38,206 nucleotides of DNA from Clostridia bacterium (GTDB taxonomy: Bacteria > Bacillota > Clostridia > Oscillospirales > CAG-272): contig JAFTPX010000058.1 of assembly GCA_017463065.1 (NCBI GenBank), forward strand, positions 1 to 38,206, in the 5' to 3' direction. The translations under genes and the position numbers were made by a program. Below, piece after piece: positions 24,050 to 31,949 of the stretch; position 1 is the first letter of the stretch; every line of letters begins with the position of its first letter. A model generated the notes under the pieces. The model had not been told where the DNA came from. It did no database searches and was given only the letters and a program-made list of their open reading frames with translations.

Positions 24050-24991
24050 ATGAAACCATTCGTTATTTTGTCCGACGTGACCTGTGATTTGTCGCGGGAG
24101 ATAAGAGAGGCGTTCGGCGTTTCGGATTACGTACACGGATACGTTCATTTCAGCAACGGTCGGGACTTTAAGACTGCTTTGGATTGGGATACGATTTCCC
24201 GTGAGGAATTCTACCGCGCGCTGTCCAACAAGCAGATGAAGATGAGCACCGCTCCCGCCAGTCCCGAGGAATATTATGAGATCTTTCGAAAATACGCCGA
24301 GGACGGATACGATATTTTAAGCATGTCGATCTCTTCGAAGATCAGCTCGACCTATCAGGTTGCCGCCAAGGCGGCGGCTCGGGTAAAGGAGGAATTCCCC
24401 GAGGCGGATATTTATGCCTTGGATTCCTTGAGAATGTCGGGCTCCTTTGGCTTGCTTACCGCCTATGCTCACGAGCTCCAAAAGGAGGGGAAGAGCATGC
24501 GTCAAATCGTGGAATGGCTGGAGGAAAACAAGCATCGGGTTCATCAGATGGGTCCCATTGACGATCTGATGTTCGTTGCGCGCCGCGGACGGATCTCCAC
24601 AGGTAAGGCGATCATGGGAAGCTTTGCGGGAGTCAAGCCCATGGGGGATTGCAGCCGTGACGGCTACGTAACGGTGCTTGCCAAGGTAAAGGGAATGAAG
24701 AAGGCGTTATCCGCTACGGTGGCTTACATTCGCGAGACAGCGGAGAATCTGGAGGATCAATACGTCTTTATCATGCACAGCAATCGGGAGACTTACGCAA
24801 ATACGCTGAAGGAAAAGATCGAAGCCGAGCTTCATCCGAAGGGGGTTTACGTCAGCGACGTCTTTTCCGCCAGCGGAACCAATATCGGTCCCGGTATGGT
24901 TGGCGCGTACTTTTTGGGTGCCCCCATTTCTGAGGATAACGAAAAAGAAAAAGAAACGATCGTACGGGCTATGGAGAGTTGCCGCGGTTAA
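24050..24991 (+). CDS. DegV family fatty-acid-binding protein, FakB-like
   Basis: Holds a fatty acid for phosphorylation by FakA and delivers acyl-phosphate to phospholipid synthesis. 313 residues, the longer type of DegV protein. Seen: N-terminal ILSDVTCDLS, the substrate-loop motif MSTAPASPEEY near 65-75 (usually TSQP-like), SISSKISSTYQ near 98, RRGRISTGKA near 180, and IGPGMVGAYFLG at the C-terminus that matches the family's GPG motif. First gene of the operon; the DAK2 kinase follows after 29 bp, which is the classic FakB-FakA pairing. Chain specificity cannot be told. Confidence 0.9.
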   Translation: MKPFVILSDVTCDLSREIREAFGVSDYVHGYVHFSNGRDFKTALDWDTISREEFYRALSNKQMKMSTAPASPEEYYEIFRKYAEDGYDILSMSISSKISSTYQVAAKAAARVKEEFPEADIYALDSLRMSGSFGLLTAYAHELQKEGKSMRQIVEWLEENKHRVHQMGPIDDLMFVARRGRISTGKAIMGSFAGVKPMGDCSRDGYVTVLAKVKGMKKALSATVAYIRETAENLEDQYVFIMHSNRETYANTLKEKIEAELHPKGVYVSDVFSASGTNIGPGMVGAYFLGAPISEDNEKEKETIVRAMESCRG

Positions 24992-25020
24992 TTGACCGAC
25001 GGTAGACGGTGAAGGAGAAT

Positions 25021-26655
25021 ATGTTGGAAAGAATTACCGGATCATGTTACAAAGCCATGCTGAGCTATGGCGTTCATCATCTGGATAAGCATTGCGCGAT
25101 CGTCAACGATCTGAACGTATTTCCCGTTCCCGACGGAGATACGGGAACCAATATGGTCATGACCATGAAAACGGGGCTTCATTCTCTGTCGGAAACCACC
25201 GACCCTCTGTCCTCGGTGGCGCAAAGCTTTGCCAACGCGGCGGTATTTGGGGCGCGAGGCAATTCGGGGGTGATTATTTCCCAGTTTTTCAAAGGAATAT
25301 CCGAGGGCTTCAAGGACGAGCATACTGCCGATCCGTCGGTGCTGTTCCGCGCGTTGGATAAGGGGTGTGAATATGCTTATGCGGCGGTGGCGAAGCCTGT
25401 GGAGGGAACGATTCTGACGGTGATCAAGGACGCTACCAATGCCATCGGTGAAAATCTCGGGGAGCTACGCACCATTGACGACGTGATTGCCGTCTTTCTG
25501 AAGGAGGCAAGACGGTCCTTGGAAAATACGCCCAAGCTGTTGCCCATCCTTGAAAAGGCGGGTGTGGTAGACAGCGGCGGTTCAGGTGTGGTTTATTTCT
25601 TCGAGGGGGTTCAGCGGTATCTGAACGGGGAAGCCCCCGAGGCGGCAGAGGTCGCCGACACGTCGGAGCAGTCGCAATACGTGGACTATTCGGTGTTCCA
25701 CAAGAACAGCAATTTTGAATACGGCTATTGCACAGAAACTCTGCTTCAGCTGACTGTGGATCGAGAGGACTTTTCCTATTCCGACTTTGTGGCGGGTTTG
25801 GAGCGGATGGGAGAATCCTTGGCGACCTCGCTGGAGGGAGACAAGGTGAAGATACATATTCACACCAAGACTCCCGAGCAAATTTTGACCTATTGTCACG
25901 GCTTTGGAGAATTTCTTTCCTTGAAGATCGAAAATATGTCGGTACAGCACACCCAGACCACCCAAAAATTTCTCTGCTCCCCCAATGAGGGCGAAGGACT
26001 TTTTGCCGTCGTGGCGGTAGCGCCCAATGCTATGCTTCAGCAGATGCTGGCGGAGATGGGGGCGGACGTGGTGATCCTGAGCAAGGAGGTTCCTTCCTCC
26101 AAGGATTTTTTGGAGGCGTTTGAGCAGGTATCGGCAAAGGAGATTCTGGTGTTCCCGAACAGCTCGAACTCCATTCTCAGCGCCATGCAGGCGGGAAGCT
26201 TATACAAAAAGGCGAAGATCACGGTACTGAATTGCCGCTCCATCGCGGAGTGCTACGCTTCCTTGCCCATTATTGATTTTAATGAGACCGACGTTCACGC
26301 CATCGTGAGCGAGGTCAACGATATCATTGGCAACATTTACGAGGTCGCGGTGATTCACGCGACGAAAAACATTCAATATGGGAACAAGACCATTGTAAAG
26401 AACGATTATTTCGCGTTGTCGGGAGAGGAGATTCTGCTGACAGGCGATCAGTTTGAGCGGGTGGCGTTGCTTACGGTCAATGAGGTCCTGCGGAAGCAGG
26501 AACGGAGTGTTTTGACCTTGTTTTACGGAAAAAACGTGTCCGAGAAACAGATCCACTCGCTGGCATCCCGCATCGGCGAGGCGGAGGATGAGGTGGAGAT
26601 CTGCGTGATTTCCACGCAAAATCCCATTTACGATTTGATTTTGTCCTTTGAATAA
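25021..26655 (+). CDS. fakA: Fatty acid kinase, DAK2 domain (FakA/YloV)
   Basis: Phosphorylates FakB-bound fatty acids using ATP. The 544 residues have the family layout. The DAK2/DhaL nucleotide domain at about 10-200 carries the Mg-binding Asp pair in VPDGDTGTNM (D38, D40) and GARGNSGVIISQFF. A middle domain with CTETLLQL near 240 and the HIHTKTPEQ motif near 284 follows, then a C-terminal DegV-like region for FakB contact. ATG 25021 is preferred: AAGGAG lies 5 bases upstream, and the GTG at 25009 would overlap it. Placed directly after the FakB-like gene. In many Firmicutes FakA sits with the alkaline-shock protein YloU; here the context is lipid transport and acylation instead. Confidence 0.94.
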   Translation: MLERITGSCYKAMLSYGVHHLDKHCAIVNDLNVFPVPDGDTGTNMVMTMKTGLHSLSETTDPLSSVAQSFANAAVFGARGNSGVIISQFFKGISEGFKDEHTADPSVLFRALDKGCEYAYAAVAKPVEGTILTVIKDATNAIGENLGELRTIDDVIAVFLKEARRSLENTPKLLPILEKAGVVDSGGSGVVYFFEGVQRYLNGEAPEAAEVADTSEQSQYVDYSVFHKNSNFEYGYCTETLLQLTVDREDFSYSDFVAGLERMGESLATSLEGDKVKIHIHTKTPEQILTYCHGFGEFLSLKIENMSVQHTQTTQKFLCSPNEGEGLFAVVAVAPNAMLQQMLAEMGADVVILSKEVPSSKDFLEAFEQVSAKEILVFPNSSNSILSAMQAGSLYKKAKITVLNCRSIAECYASLPIIDFNETDVHAIVSEVNDIIGNIYEVAVIHATKNIQYGNKTIVKNDYFALSGEEILLTGDQFERVALLTVNEVLRKQERSVLTLFYGKNVSEKQIHSLASRIGEAEDEVEICVISTQNPIYDLILSFE

Positions 26656-26688
26656 GAGCGAGACTGCGTTGGAAACGGAGAAAAAGAC

Positions 26689-28065
26689 ATGCAGAAAATG
26701 ACAAGTAAAAAAAAGCTATTGCTATATGGATGCTCTGGTCTTGGCGTGAATATGCTCAATCTGGTTGTGGGCTCCTATTTGTGCAGCGCCCTTTTGGTGG
26801 GAGGCTTTGACGAGCACATCGAGTCATGGACCTATCTGAATCGGGATCTGGTGGTAGCCGCGATCTGGAGCGTGTTGCTCCTTGCTGCGAGAGTGCTGGA
26901 CGGAGTGATCGACTTGCCCCTGTCCTCCTTTACCGATCGTCTCAGAACCCGCTGGGGAAGACGGCGTCCTTCCATCGTGATCGGTTTTGTTCCGATGGTT
27001 TTGGCGTACGTGCTGTTTCTTGTGCCACTGACTCCTGAAAAGAGCGTTTTGAATACCATTTGGTTCGGCGCGTTGCTTTGTATCTTTTACGCCTTCTACA
27101 CGCTGACCATGCTGACCTATTACGCAACCTTTGCGGAGGTGGCGCAGAGTGAGCGGGATATGGTGTTTTTATCCAACGTCAAGTCGGTGTGTGACGTGGT
27201 CTATTTCATTTTCGGCTATGCGCTGATTCCCGTGTTTGTCAGCATGGGGGTCAACATTCGCTACGTGGCTTTGATTTTCTTGCCATTGGCGTTGTCCATG
27301 ATGATTCCGCTGTTCCTTCTGAAGGAAGAGCCGACCAATGGCGCAAAGAGCAAGGAGAGGGTACGGACGCGGACGTTGACGCTGGGAGGTTCCATCGTGT
27401 GTGCCATGAAGAACAAGTCGTTTATTTATTGGATGTTCGTTGCCTCTGTGGTGAATTTCGGACTCCAGCTGTTCCTTGGCGGAATTAACGAGCTGTTCTC
27501 CTCCACGGGATTGAATATGACCGTGGTGATGGCATCCTCTTTCGCTCCCGTTCCCTTGACGATTCTGGTATACAACAAGGTTGTGAAAAAATTCGGGCTC
27601 GGGGTGGCGTACCGCTATATTCTGACGGTATTCTCTATCGGCATGATTATCATGTATATCTGCAATCGGAATTCCCATACATACACCGAAATGACATTGA
27701 CGATGGTTGCGATCTTGGGCGGTATCTTCGTTTCCTTTGCTATTGGAGCCTTCTTCTCGGTGACCTACACCGTTCCCTCTCATCTGGCGCAGAAAGAGTT
27801 TGAGAGAAGCGGACGAACCGTTTCTTCCATGTATTTTGCGGTGGAGGGCTTGTTTGAAGGCGTAGCGGCGGGAATCGCTACGGGTCCCGTTCTGGTTTAC
27901 CTGAAGGATAGCGGACACATTTCTTGGCTGCCGCTGGTGGTAGCGGGGGCGTGTATGGCGGCGTTCGGTATGGCGTTTGCCTTCCCCAAGACCATCTCCC
28001 AGATGGGCAAGGATACGGTGTCTGACGGCACAGAAGCGGTGATTGCTTCCGAGAGGGAAGAATGA
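26689..28065 (+). CDS. MFS transporter, GPH/MFS_2 family
   Basis: 458 residues with about 12 hydrophobic segments. The family marker appears between segments 2 and 3: ARVLDGVIDLPLSSFTDRLRTRWGRRRP (split here as VLDGVIDLP and DRLRTRWGRRRP), which matches the GPH (glycoside-pentoside-hexuronide:cation) and MFSD2 clade. Bacterial members are usually called sugar symporters, but the same superfamily includes the mammalian lysophosphatidylcholine symporter MFSD2A. Here the gene sits between fakA (33 bp away) and a plsC-type gene (4-bp overlap), so a lipid substrate is a reasonable inference from context only. GGAG lies upstream of the ATG. A second Met at codon 4 is an alternative start. Confidence 0.88.
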   Translation: MQKMTSKKKLLLYGCSGLGVNMLNLVVGSYLCSALLVGGFDEHIESWTYLNRDLVVAAIWSVLLLAARVLDGVIDLPLSSFTDRLRTRWGRRRPSIVIGFVPMVLAYVLFLVPLTPEKSVLNTIWFGALLCIFYAFYTLTMLTYYATFAEVAQSERDMVFLSNVKSVCDVVYFIFGYALIPVFVSMGVNIRYVALIFLPLALSMMIPLFLLKEEPTNGAKSKERVRTRTLTLGGSIVCAMKNKSFIYWMFVASVVNFGLQLFLGGINELFSSTGLNMTVVMASSFAPVPLTILVYNKVVKKFGLGVAYRYILTVFSIGMIIMYICNRNSHTYTEMTLTMVAILGGIFVSFAIGAFFSVTYTVPSHLAQKEFERSGRTVSSMYFAVEGLFEGVAAGIATGPVLVYLKDSGHISWLPLVVAGACMAAFGMAFAFPKTISQMGKDTVSDGTEAVIASEREE

Positions 28066-28742
28066 TCTACGAATTCTTTCGATGGCTTGCCATCTTTACG
28101 GCGTATCCCTTTCAGCTGATTCTTTTTAAGCGAAAGACCTATTATGAGGACAAGGCGGACTGGAAGCGGGTGAAAAAGGGCGGCGCGCTGGTGATCTCCA
28201 ATCACTTTAATTTCTTGGATTATCTGATGAATATGTTCGTTGTTCTGCCGAGAAAATTGAACGTGGTAGCGTCGGAGGATCCCTTCCGATACAAGCTGTT
28301 GGTGTTCGGTATGAAGTTTTTTGGGGTGATCCAAGCCAACCGAATTACGAAAAACATGCGATTTATGGACGAATGCGCCGCCGTGATCCGCAAGGGTCAG
28401 CTGGTTCAGATCTTTCCCGAGGGACGCAACACAGACGACGGAACCATCAAGCCCTTTAAGCAAAGCTATATTGTGATTGCCCATCGGGCGAATGCCCCGA
28501 TCATTCCCATCGTGACCGATGGAAATTACGGGTTTTTCAAGCGGGCGCACGTGATGATCGGTCGGTCGATCCGCGTGTCCGACTACATTACCTCCACCCG
28601 TCCCACACCTACCCGCGAGGAGCTGTCGAGAGTCAACGACATGATCTTCGGGGAGGTGCTTCGGATGCGGCGGGAGCTGGAGGAGCGTAAGGTTTCCTCC
28701 CAAAAGCGAACCCCTATCGAAAGGAACTCCAACGATGCGTAA
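28062..28742 (+). CDS. PlsC-family 1-acylglycerol-3-phosphate O-acyltransferase
   Basis: Transfers an acyl chain to a lysophospholipid or lysophosphatidate at the membrane. 226 residues with one N-terminal hydrophobic segment. Motif I H48-x4-D53 (SNHFNFLDY), the acceptor-binding region RITKNMRF near 94-101, motif III FPEGRN (118-123) and a Pro-containing motif IV near APIIPIV are all present. Start overlaps the transporter stop by 4 bp (ATGA) and its end overlaps the hydrolase gene by 8 bp, so the three are translationally coupled. The name plsC is avoided because a second copy may serve the main pathway elsewhere; this one could be a salvage acyltransferase. Confidence 0.93.
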   Translation: MIYEFFRWLAIFTAYPFQLILFKRKTYYEDKADWKRVKKGGALVISNHFNFLDYLMNMFVVLPRKLNVVASEDPFRYKLLVFGMKFFGVIQANRITKNMRFMDECAAVIRKGQLVQIFPEGRNTDDGTIKPFKQSYIVIAHRANAPIIPIVTDGNYGFFKRAHVMIGRSIRVSDYITSTRPTPTREELSRVNDMIFGEVLRMRRELEERKVSSQKRTPIERNSNDA

Positions 28743-29757
28743 TTCCTATCTTTTGATACTCAAGGCTACTGCTTTTCCCTATGAAATTCTCTTGTGGATC
28801 CTGGTAGGTCTTGCGGTGTTTTGTTTGTTGATGTTGCCGATCTCCAATCTGGTAGCATCCCGTTGCGTTTTCATGGCGACACTCTGCCGCAAGAACAAGG
28901 AGAAGTGGGGAAGAGTGCCCTCCAGTACCGATCCCGAATCCTTGCGAATGGATGCGGAGGGCATGGCTTGGCATGAGAAGCATCTGGATCGGAAGACCGA
29001 CGTTCACATTCAGCGGAACGGCTTGAATCTGTACGGCGAATATTACGATTTCGGCTCGGAACGATGTGTGATCGTTTTGTCGGGGCGGACGGAAAGCCTG
29101 CGATATGGGTATTATTTTGCGCAGCCCTATGCCGATCTTGGCTGTAATGTTCTGGTGGTAGATCCCCGCGCCCACGGGTTGAGCGACGGGCGGTATAACA
29201 CCGTTGGATTTGAGGAAAGCCGTGACACTCTTGCGTGGTCGGTCTTTTTACATGATTCGCTTGGCGTGCGTTCCGTGATCTATCACGGGATCTGCATTGG
29301 TGCGGCGGCGGGAATGCTTGCCATCACATCGGAGGATTGCCCCGATTACGTGGAGGGAATGGCTGCCGAGGGGATGTTCGCCAACTTCGGCGAGTCCATG
29401 AAGAATCATCTGATCGAGCGCAAAAAGCCGATCTTTATGCTGTATTCCATGATCAATTTTTGGATGAAGCGTTATACGGGTCATTCCATGGATAACGGTC
29501 CCATCGACGTGATTGCAAAAATGAAAAAGCCCTTGCTGATGCTTCACAGCAAGGAGGATGCGTATTCCCGTCCCGAGTATGCCCGAAGGCTTTACGATCT
29601 GGCGGGAAGCGAGCAGAAACGGTTGGTTTGGTACGAAGAGGGAAAGCACTCTATGCTTCGTCCGCTGGATACGGAGAAATACGATCTGGCGGTGAAATCA
29701 TTCGTTTGTGAATGCTTCTCTCCCATGGAACAAGGAAAGAAATCGATTATTACATAA
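28735..29757 (+). CDS. Membrane-anchored alpha/beta hydrolase with Cys at the nucleophile position
   Basis: 340 residues. One hydrophobic segment at about 17-40 anchors the N-terminus, then the hydrolase domain at about 90-330. The nucleophile elbow reads HGICIGAAAG, so C187 replaces the usual Ser of GxSxG. The acid is probably D275 in HSKEDAYSRP and the base H305 in EEGKHSMLRP. The oxyanion-side VLSGRTESLRYG and VVDPRAHGLSDGR match the family of monoacylglycerol-lipase and YqkD-like hydrolases. A Cys nucleophile is known in a few alpha/beta hydrolases such as dienelactone hydrolase. In this operon a lipid esterase or thioesterase role is likely but inferred. It starts 8 bp inside the PlsC-family gene. 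Confidence 0.88.
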   Translation: MRNSYLLILKATAFPYEILLWILVGLAVFCLLMLPISNLVASRCVFMATLCRKNKEKWGRVPSSTDPESLRMDAEGMAWHEKHLDRKTDVHIQRNGLNLYGEYYDFGSERCVIVLSGRTESLRYGYYFAQPYADLGCNVLVVDPRAHGLSDGRYNTVGFEESRDTLAWSVFLHDSLGVRSVIYHGICIGAAAGMLAITSEDCPDYVEGMAAEGMFANFGESMKNHLIERKKPIFMLYSMINFWMKRYTGHSMDNGPIDVIAKMKKPLLMLHSKEDAYSRPEYARRLYDLAGSEQKRLVWYEEGKHSMLRPLDTEKYDLAVKSFVCECFSPMEQGKKSIIT

Positions 29758-29774
29758 TATAAGGAGGAACAGGT

Positions 29775-30239
29775 ATGTATTGTAAGTATTGCGGAGCGCA
29801 GATCGCCGATGACGCGCGATTCTGCCAACAGTGCGGACAGGCGCAGGATGCGCAGACCGCTCAGGCGGCACAGGATCCGTTGGATGCCCAGGAAATGGCG
29901 TGGAACGATCAGCCACAGGAGACTCCTGTGAATTGCGTGGACCCCGCGGCGGAGGCGAAAAAGGATTCCTTGGCGGGGGAGGCACTGAAATGGGGAATTC
30001 TGAGCTTGGCATTTGCCAACTCTTGCGTTCTTTCGGTGCTTGGCTTTATCTTTTCGTTTATCGCAAGAAAAAAAGCGAATCTTTATGAGGCGGAATTTGG
30101 CGAGCTGGAGGTTCGCGCCCGACTGGGACGGATCTTTGGAATTATCGGCTTTGTAATGGGACTGGTATTTTCCATTTTCGCGGTGCTTTACGCAATTATG
30201 TTTTTGGTTATTATCCTATCGGAGCTATTCATCTTTTAA
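29775..30239 (+). CDS. Zinc-ribbon protein with C-terminal membrane segments
   Basis: 154 residues. An N-terminal zinc ribbon with C3-x2-C6 and C17-x2-C20 (MYCKYCG and FCQQCGQ) is followed by a Gln/Ala-rich linker (22-60) and two hydrophobic segments at about 72-96 and 118-152 separated by a basic-acidic loop. Such tail-anchored zinc-ribbon proteins (DUF4190-like layout) are frequent in Clostridia and of unknown function. AAGGAGG lies before the ATG, 17 bp after the hydrolase gene, so it is the last gene of the lipid operon. A role as a membrane scaffold or regulator is only a guess. Confidence 0.85.
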   Translation: MYCKYCGAQIADDARFCQQCGQAQDAQTAQAAQDPLDAQEMAWNDQPQETPVNCVDPAAEAKKDSLAGEALKWGILSLAFANSCVLSVLGFIFSFIARKKANLYEAEFGELEVRARLGRIFGIIGFVMGLVFSIFAVLYAIMFLVIILSELFIF

Positions 30240-30246
30240 AAAATCA

Positions 30247-30290
30247 AAAACGCCATGCCGTTACGCAAGCGCACGGTATGGCGTTCTGTT
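30247..30290 (+). terminator. Hairpin at the end of the lipid operon
   Basis: AACGCCATGCCGT and ACGGTATGGCGTT form a 13-bp stem with one G-T pair and an 11-base loop. The T-run is poor, so termination may be partial and let transcription continue into the element at 30302. Confidence 0.6.
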
Positions 30291-30301
30291 GTATATAAGA
30301 A

Positions 30302-30544
30302 CCACCGGCTGTGCCGATGTGGATAAAAAAGCATTAGCTATGCTCGGTTAATTTATCCGAGCGAAGCGGGGAACCCGCCCCTTTGCCAATAATAAAGTTT
30401 TAGCTATTAAAATGGCTACAGAAATTTACTATTTCAATAGTGGTAGGGCAACTACCGCAAGTGGCGGATCATTCGACGAGCCTATGGGCTCAGTGTGAGG
30501 AATGCAACAAGGGGGCTATCGCAAGCCATCGGCACGGCTGGAGG
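30302..30544 (+). ncRNA. Candidate structured RNA or mobile-element RNA, closed by a long stem
   Basis: The ends pair over 18 positions (30302-30319 with 30527-30544): 17 pairs with one A-A mismatch, two of them G-U wobbles that exist only in a plus-strand transcript. Inside, in order, are GGATAAA / TTTATCC (30321-30327 / 30352-30358) enclosing GCAT / ATGC, GCGGG / CCCGC (30366-30378), TTTTA / TAAAA (30398-30412), ACTAT / ATAGT (30428-30441), GGTAG / CTACC (30442-30456), CCGC / GCGG (30455-30467) and GAGCC / GGCTC (30478-30491). No good frame explains the sequence. It could be a regulatory RNA, the RNA of an IS200/IS605-type element without its nuclease gene, or a MITE. I cannot name a family. 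Confidence 0.55.
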
Positions 30545-30695
30545 TCATGACTTACGTTTCTCCTCACTTTACTTGTCTCTCTTATACCAAAAACTTCTTA
30601 CGTTTCAACCTAAATGCCTACTTCTTCACTATTCACTATTACTTATTACTTTGCCAAAAATCTCCTTGGATGGAATTAGTGAAAAGTGAAAAAGT

Positions 30696-30730
30696 AAAAA
30701 TCTCCCCGAACTTCGTCCGAGGAGATTTTT
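30696..30730 (-). terminator. Intrinsic terminator of tRNA-Gln
   Basis: AAAAATCTCC and GGAGATTTTT form the stem with an inner CGGAC/GTTCG-like extension; on the minus strand it directly follows the CCA end and ends in a T-run. The stretch 30545-30695 contains TTCACTATT/TTACTTATTACTT low-complexity words and no supported gene. Confidence 0.85.
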
Positions 30731-30732
30731 GG

Positions 30733-30804
30733 CTGGGATGGCCGGATTTGAACCGACGAATGCCAGAGTCAAAGTCTGGTGCCTTACCGCTTGGCGACAT
30801 CCCA
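30733..30804 (-). tRNA. tRNA-Gln (anticodon TTG)
   Basis: Read on the minus strand: acceptor TGGGATG pairs with CATCCCA, discriminator G, and an encoded CCA follows at 30732-30730. The D-arm contains AAGCGGTAAGGC. The anticodon stem CCAGA / TCTGG encloses the loop CTTTGAC with anticodon TTG, and the T-arm contains GGTTCAAATCC. 72 nucleotides without CCA, and all stems intact. A single tRNA with its own promoter and terminator. Confidence 0.97.
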
Positions 30805-30824
30805 TTTTTTAATTACCGACGATT

Positions 30825-30853
30825 ATTATATCACATTTGTTTGACCGTGTCAA
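30825..30853 (-). promoter_or_regulatory. Consensus sigma-A promoter of tRNA-Gln
   Basis: On the minus strand TTGACA (30853-30848), 17 bp, TATAAT (30830-30825), both perfect. Transcription should start about 14 bases before the mature tRNA 5' end. Confidence 0.92.
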
Positions 30854-30900
30854 GACAATTTTTTCTTTTCATTCACATTTTCTCAAGGAAGAATTTTTTG

Positions 30901-30929
30901 TTGACATTTTTCCTGATTTATAGTATACT
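30901..30929 (+). promoter_or_regulatory. Sigma-A promoter of the small membrane protein at 30964
   Basis: TTGACA (30901-30906), 17 bp, TATACT (30924-30929). It is divergent from tRNA-Gln. Confidence 0.88.
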
Positions 30930-30963
30930 ATAAAGGAAATATGGATACGTAAGGAGGTTACTT

Positions 30964-31281
30964 ATGAAGGCAACAACCAAAAAGGTTTTGAAAATCATAA
31001 TCAGTATCATTTACATTATTTGGGGTCTTTATTCTCCCATTTCCGCTATCAAGGCGGTTTTGGATCTGGACGTAGGTGCCATTGCGTCTGCCGCGGTAGG
31101 CGTTCTGATGCTGTTGGCGGGTATTTTCGGTCTGCTTGGAATTAAGAAGATCAGGTGCCGTATTTTCGGCGTGGTGATCTTTGTTTGTTCCATTGTCGCG
31201 GTAGTACTGGCTCTGCCGTCCATCAGTATTAACTCTATCATTACCGCCATTCTCGCATGGTTGTTTATTGCTTGTCTGTAA
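30964..31281 (+). CDS. Small multi-span membrane protein
   Basis: 105 residues, mostly hydrophobic: segments at about 8-30, 38-60, 66-84 and 87-105, with basic loops (KKVLK at the N-terminus, GIKKIRCR at about 59-66). I do not recognise a named family; the plan resembles small four-helix integral membrane proteins common in Clostridia. TAAGGAGG lies before the ATG and a strong promoter precedes it. The GNAT gene follows after 31 bp and is probably cotranscribed. Confidence 0.82.
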   Translation: MKATTKKVLKIIISIIYIIWGLYSPISAIKAVLDLDVGAIASAAVGVLMLLAGIFGLLGIKKIRCRIFGVVIFVCSIVAVVLALPSISINSIITAILAWLFIACL

Positions 31282-31312
31282 GGATAAGAATGCACAACAG
31301 GAAAGAAAAGCA

Positions 31313-31780
31313 ATGAATATCAGACGAGCAGAAGAAAAGGACATGGAACGGATCGAGGAGCTATTGCTTCAAGTGTGTCTGGTTCACCAAAAGGGTCGTC
31401 CCGATTTATTTCGCGTGGGAACGAAATATAACCCAGAGCAGTTAAGGGCAATCATCCACCACGGGCAAAGACCGATCTTGGTTGCGGTGGATGAGGAGGA
31501 CGTGGTATGCGGTTACGCCTTTTGCGTGTATCAGCAACACGTGGCGGATAATATCCTCACCGACGTGAAGACCTTGTATATTGACGATCTGTGCGTGGAT
31601 GAGTCCATGCGTGGACAAAAGATCGGGAAGCGGCTGTACGAGGCGGCGGTTGCGCTGGCGCGGGAGAGCGGCTGTTATAATCTGACACTGAACGTATGGA
31701 GCTGTAACGAGGGTGCCATGCGATTCTACGCGTCCCTCGGTTTGAAGCCGCAAAAGGTCGGCATGGAGCTGATCTTGTGA
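31313..31780 (+). CDS. GNAT family N-acetyltransferase
   Basis: 155 residues in one GNAT domain. The N-terminal MNIRRAEEKDMERIEELL is a typical strand-helix start. YIDDLCVDESMRGQKIGKRLYEAA near 95-118 holds the acetyl-CoA-binding V-x-x-x-x-RGQ-x-IG-x-x-L motif A, and NVWSCNEGAMRFYASLGLKP is motif B with the Tyr. The substrate is unknown. ATG 31313 is preferred over 31268 because the family starts there and AGGAAAG lies upstream; the longer start overlaps the membrane protein gene. Second gene of a two-gene unit, closed by a strong terminator. Confidence 0.92.
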   Translation: MNIRRAEEKDMERIEELLLQVCLVHQKGRPDLFRVGTKYNPEQLRAIIHHGQRPILVAVDEEDVVCGYAFCVYQQHVADNILTDVKTLYIDDLCVDESMRGQKIGKRLYEAAVALARESGCYNLTLNVWSCNEGAMRFYASLGLKPQKVGMELIL

Positions 31781-31841
31781 GGACGCGGTAGGGGCGGTCT
31801 CAAGCTGTGGGGATTGTTTCCGAGTTTCTGGTAACCTATAC

Positions 31842-31884
31842 AAAAAACACTTGCTTACCAATGGCGGTACGCAAGTGTTTTTTT
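31842..31884 (+). terminator. Intrinsic terminator after the GNAT gene
   Basis: AAAACACTTGC and GCAAGTGTTTT form the stem with an inner partial TACC/GGTA pairing, then a T-run. Its symmetry also allows use from the minus strand by icd. Confidence 0.85.
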
Positions 31885-31917
31885 GTTGAATTATTATAAA
31901 GGAACTTTCTGAAAATT

Positions 31918-31936
31918 CAATTCGAGACAGCCCCTT
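31918..31936. repeat. Insertion-sequence end-like fragment
   Basis: CGAGACAGCCCCTTT (starting near 31922) resembles the end sequence seen at 8954-8968 in inverse orientation. Only one end is present and no transposase is near. Confidence 0.25.
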
Positions 31937-31949
31937 TGGCGCCTCCCCT

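Noticed and set aside
30302..30544. CRISPR array or tRNA-like cluster
   Set aside because: The short hairpins differ from one another and there is no regular repeat-spacer period or tRNA fold.
30502..30933. 143-codon plus-strand frame
   Set aside because: It runs across tRNA-Gln, its terminator and its promoter; not coding.
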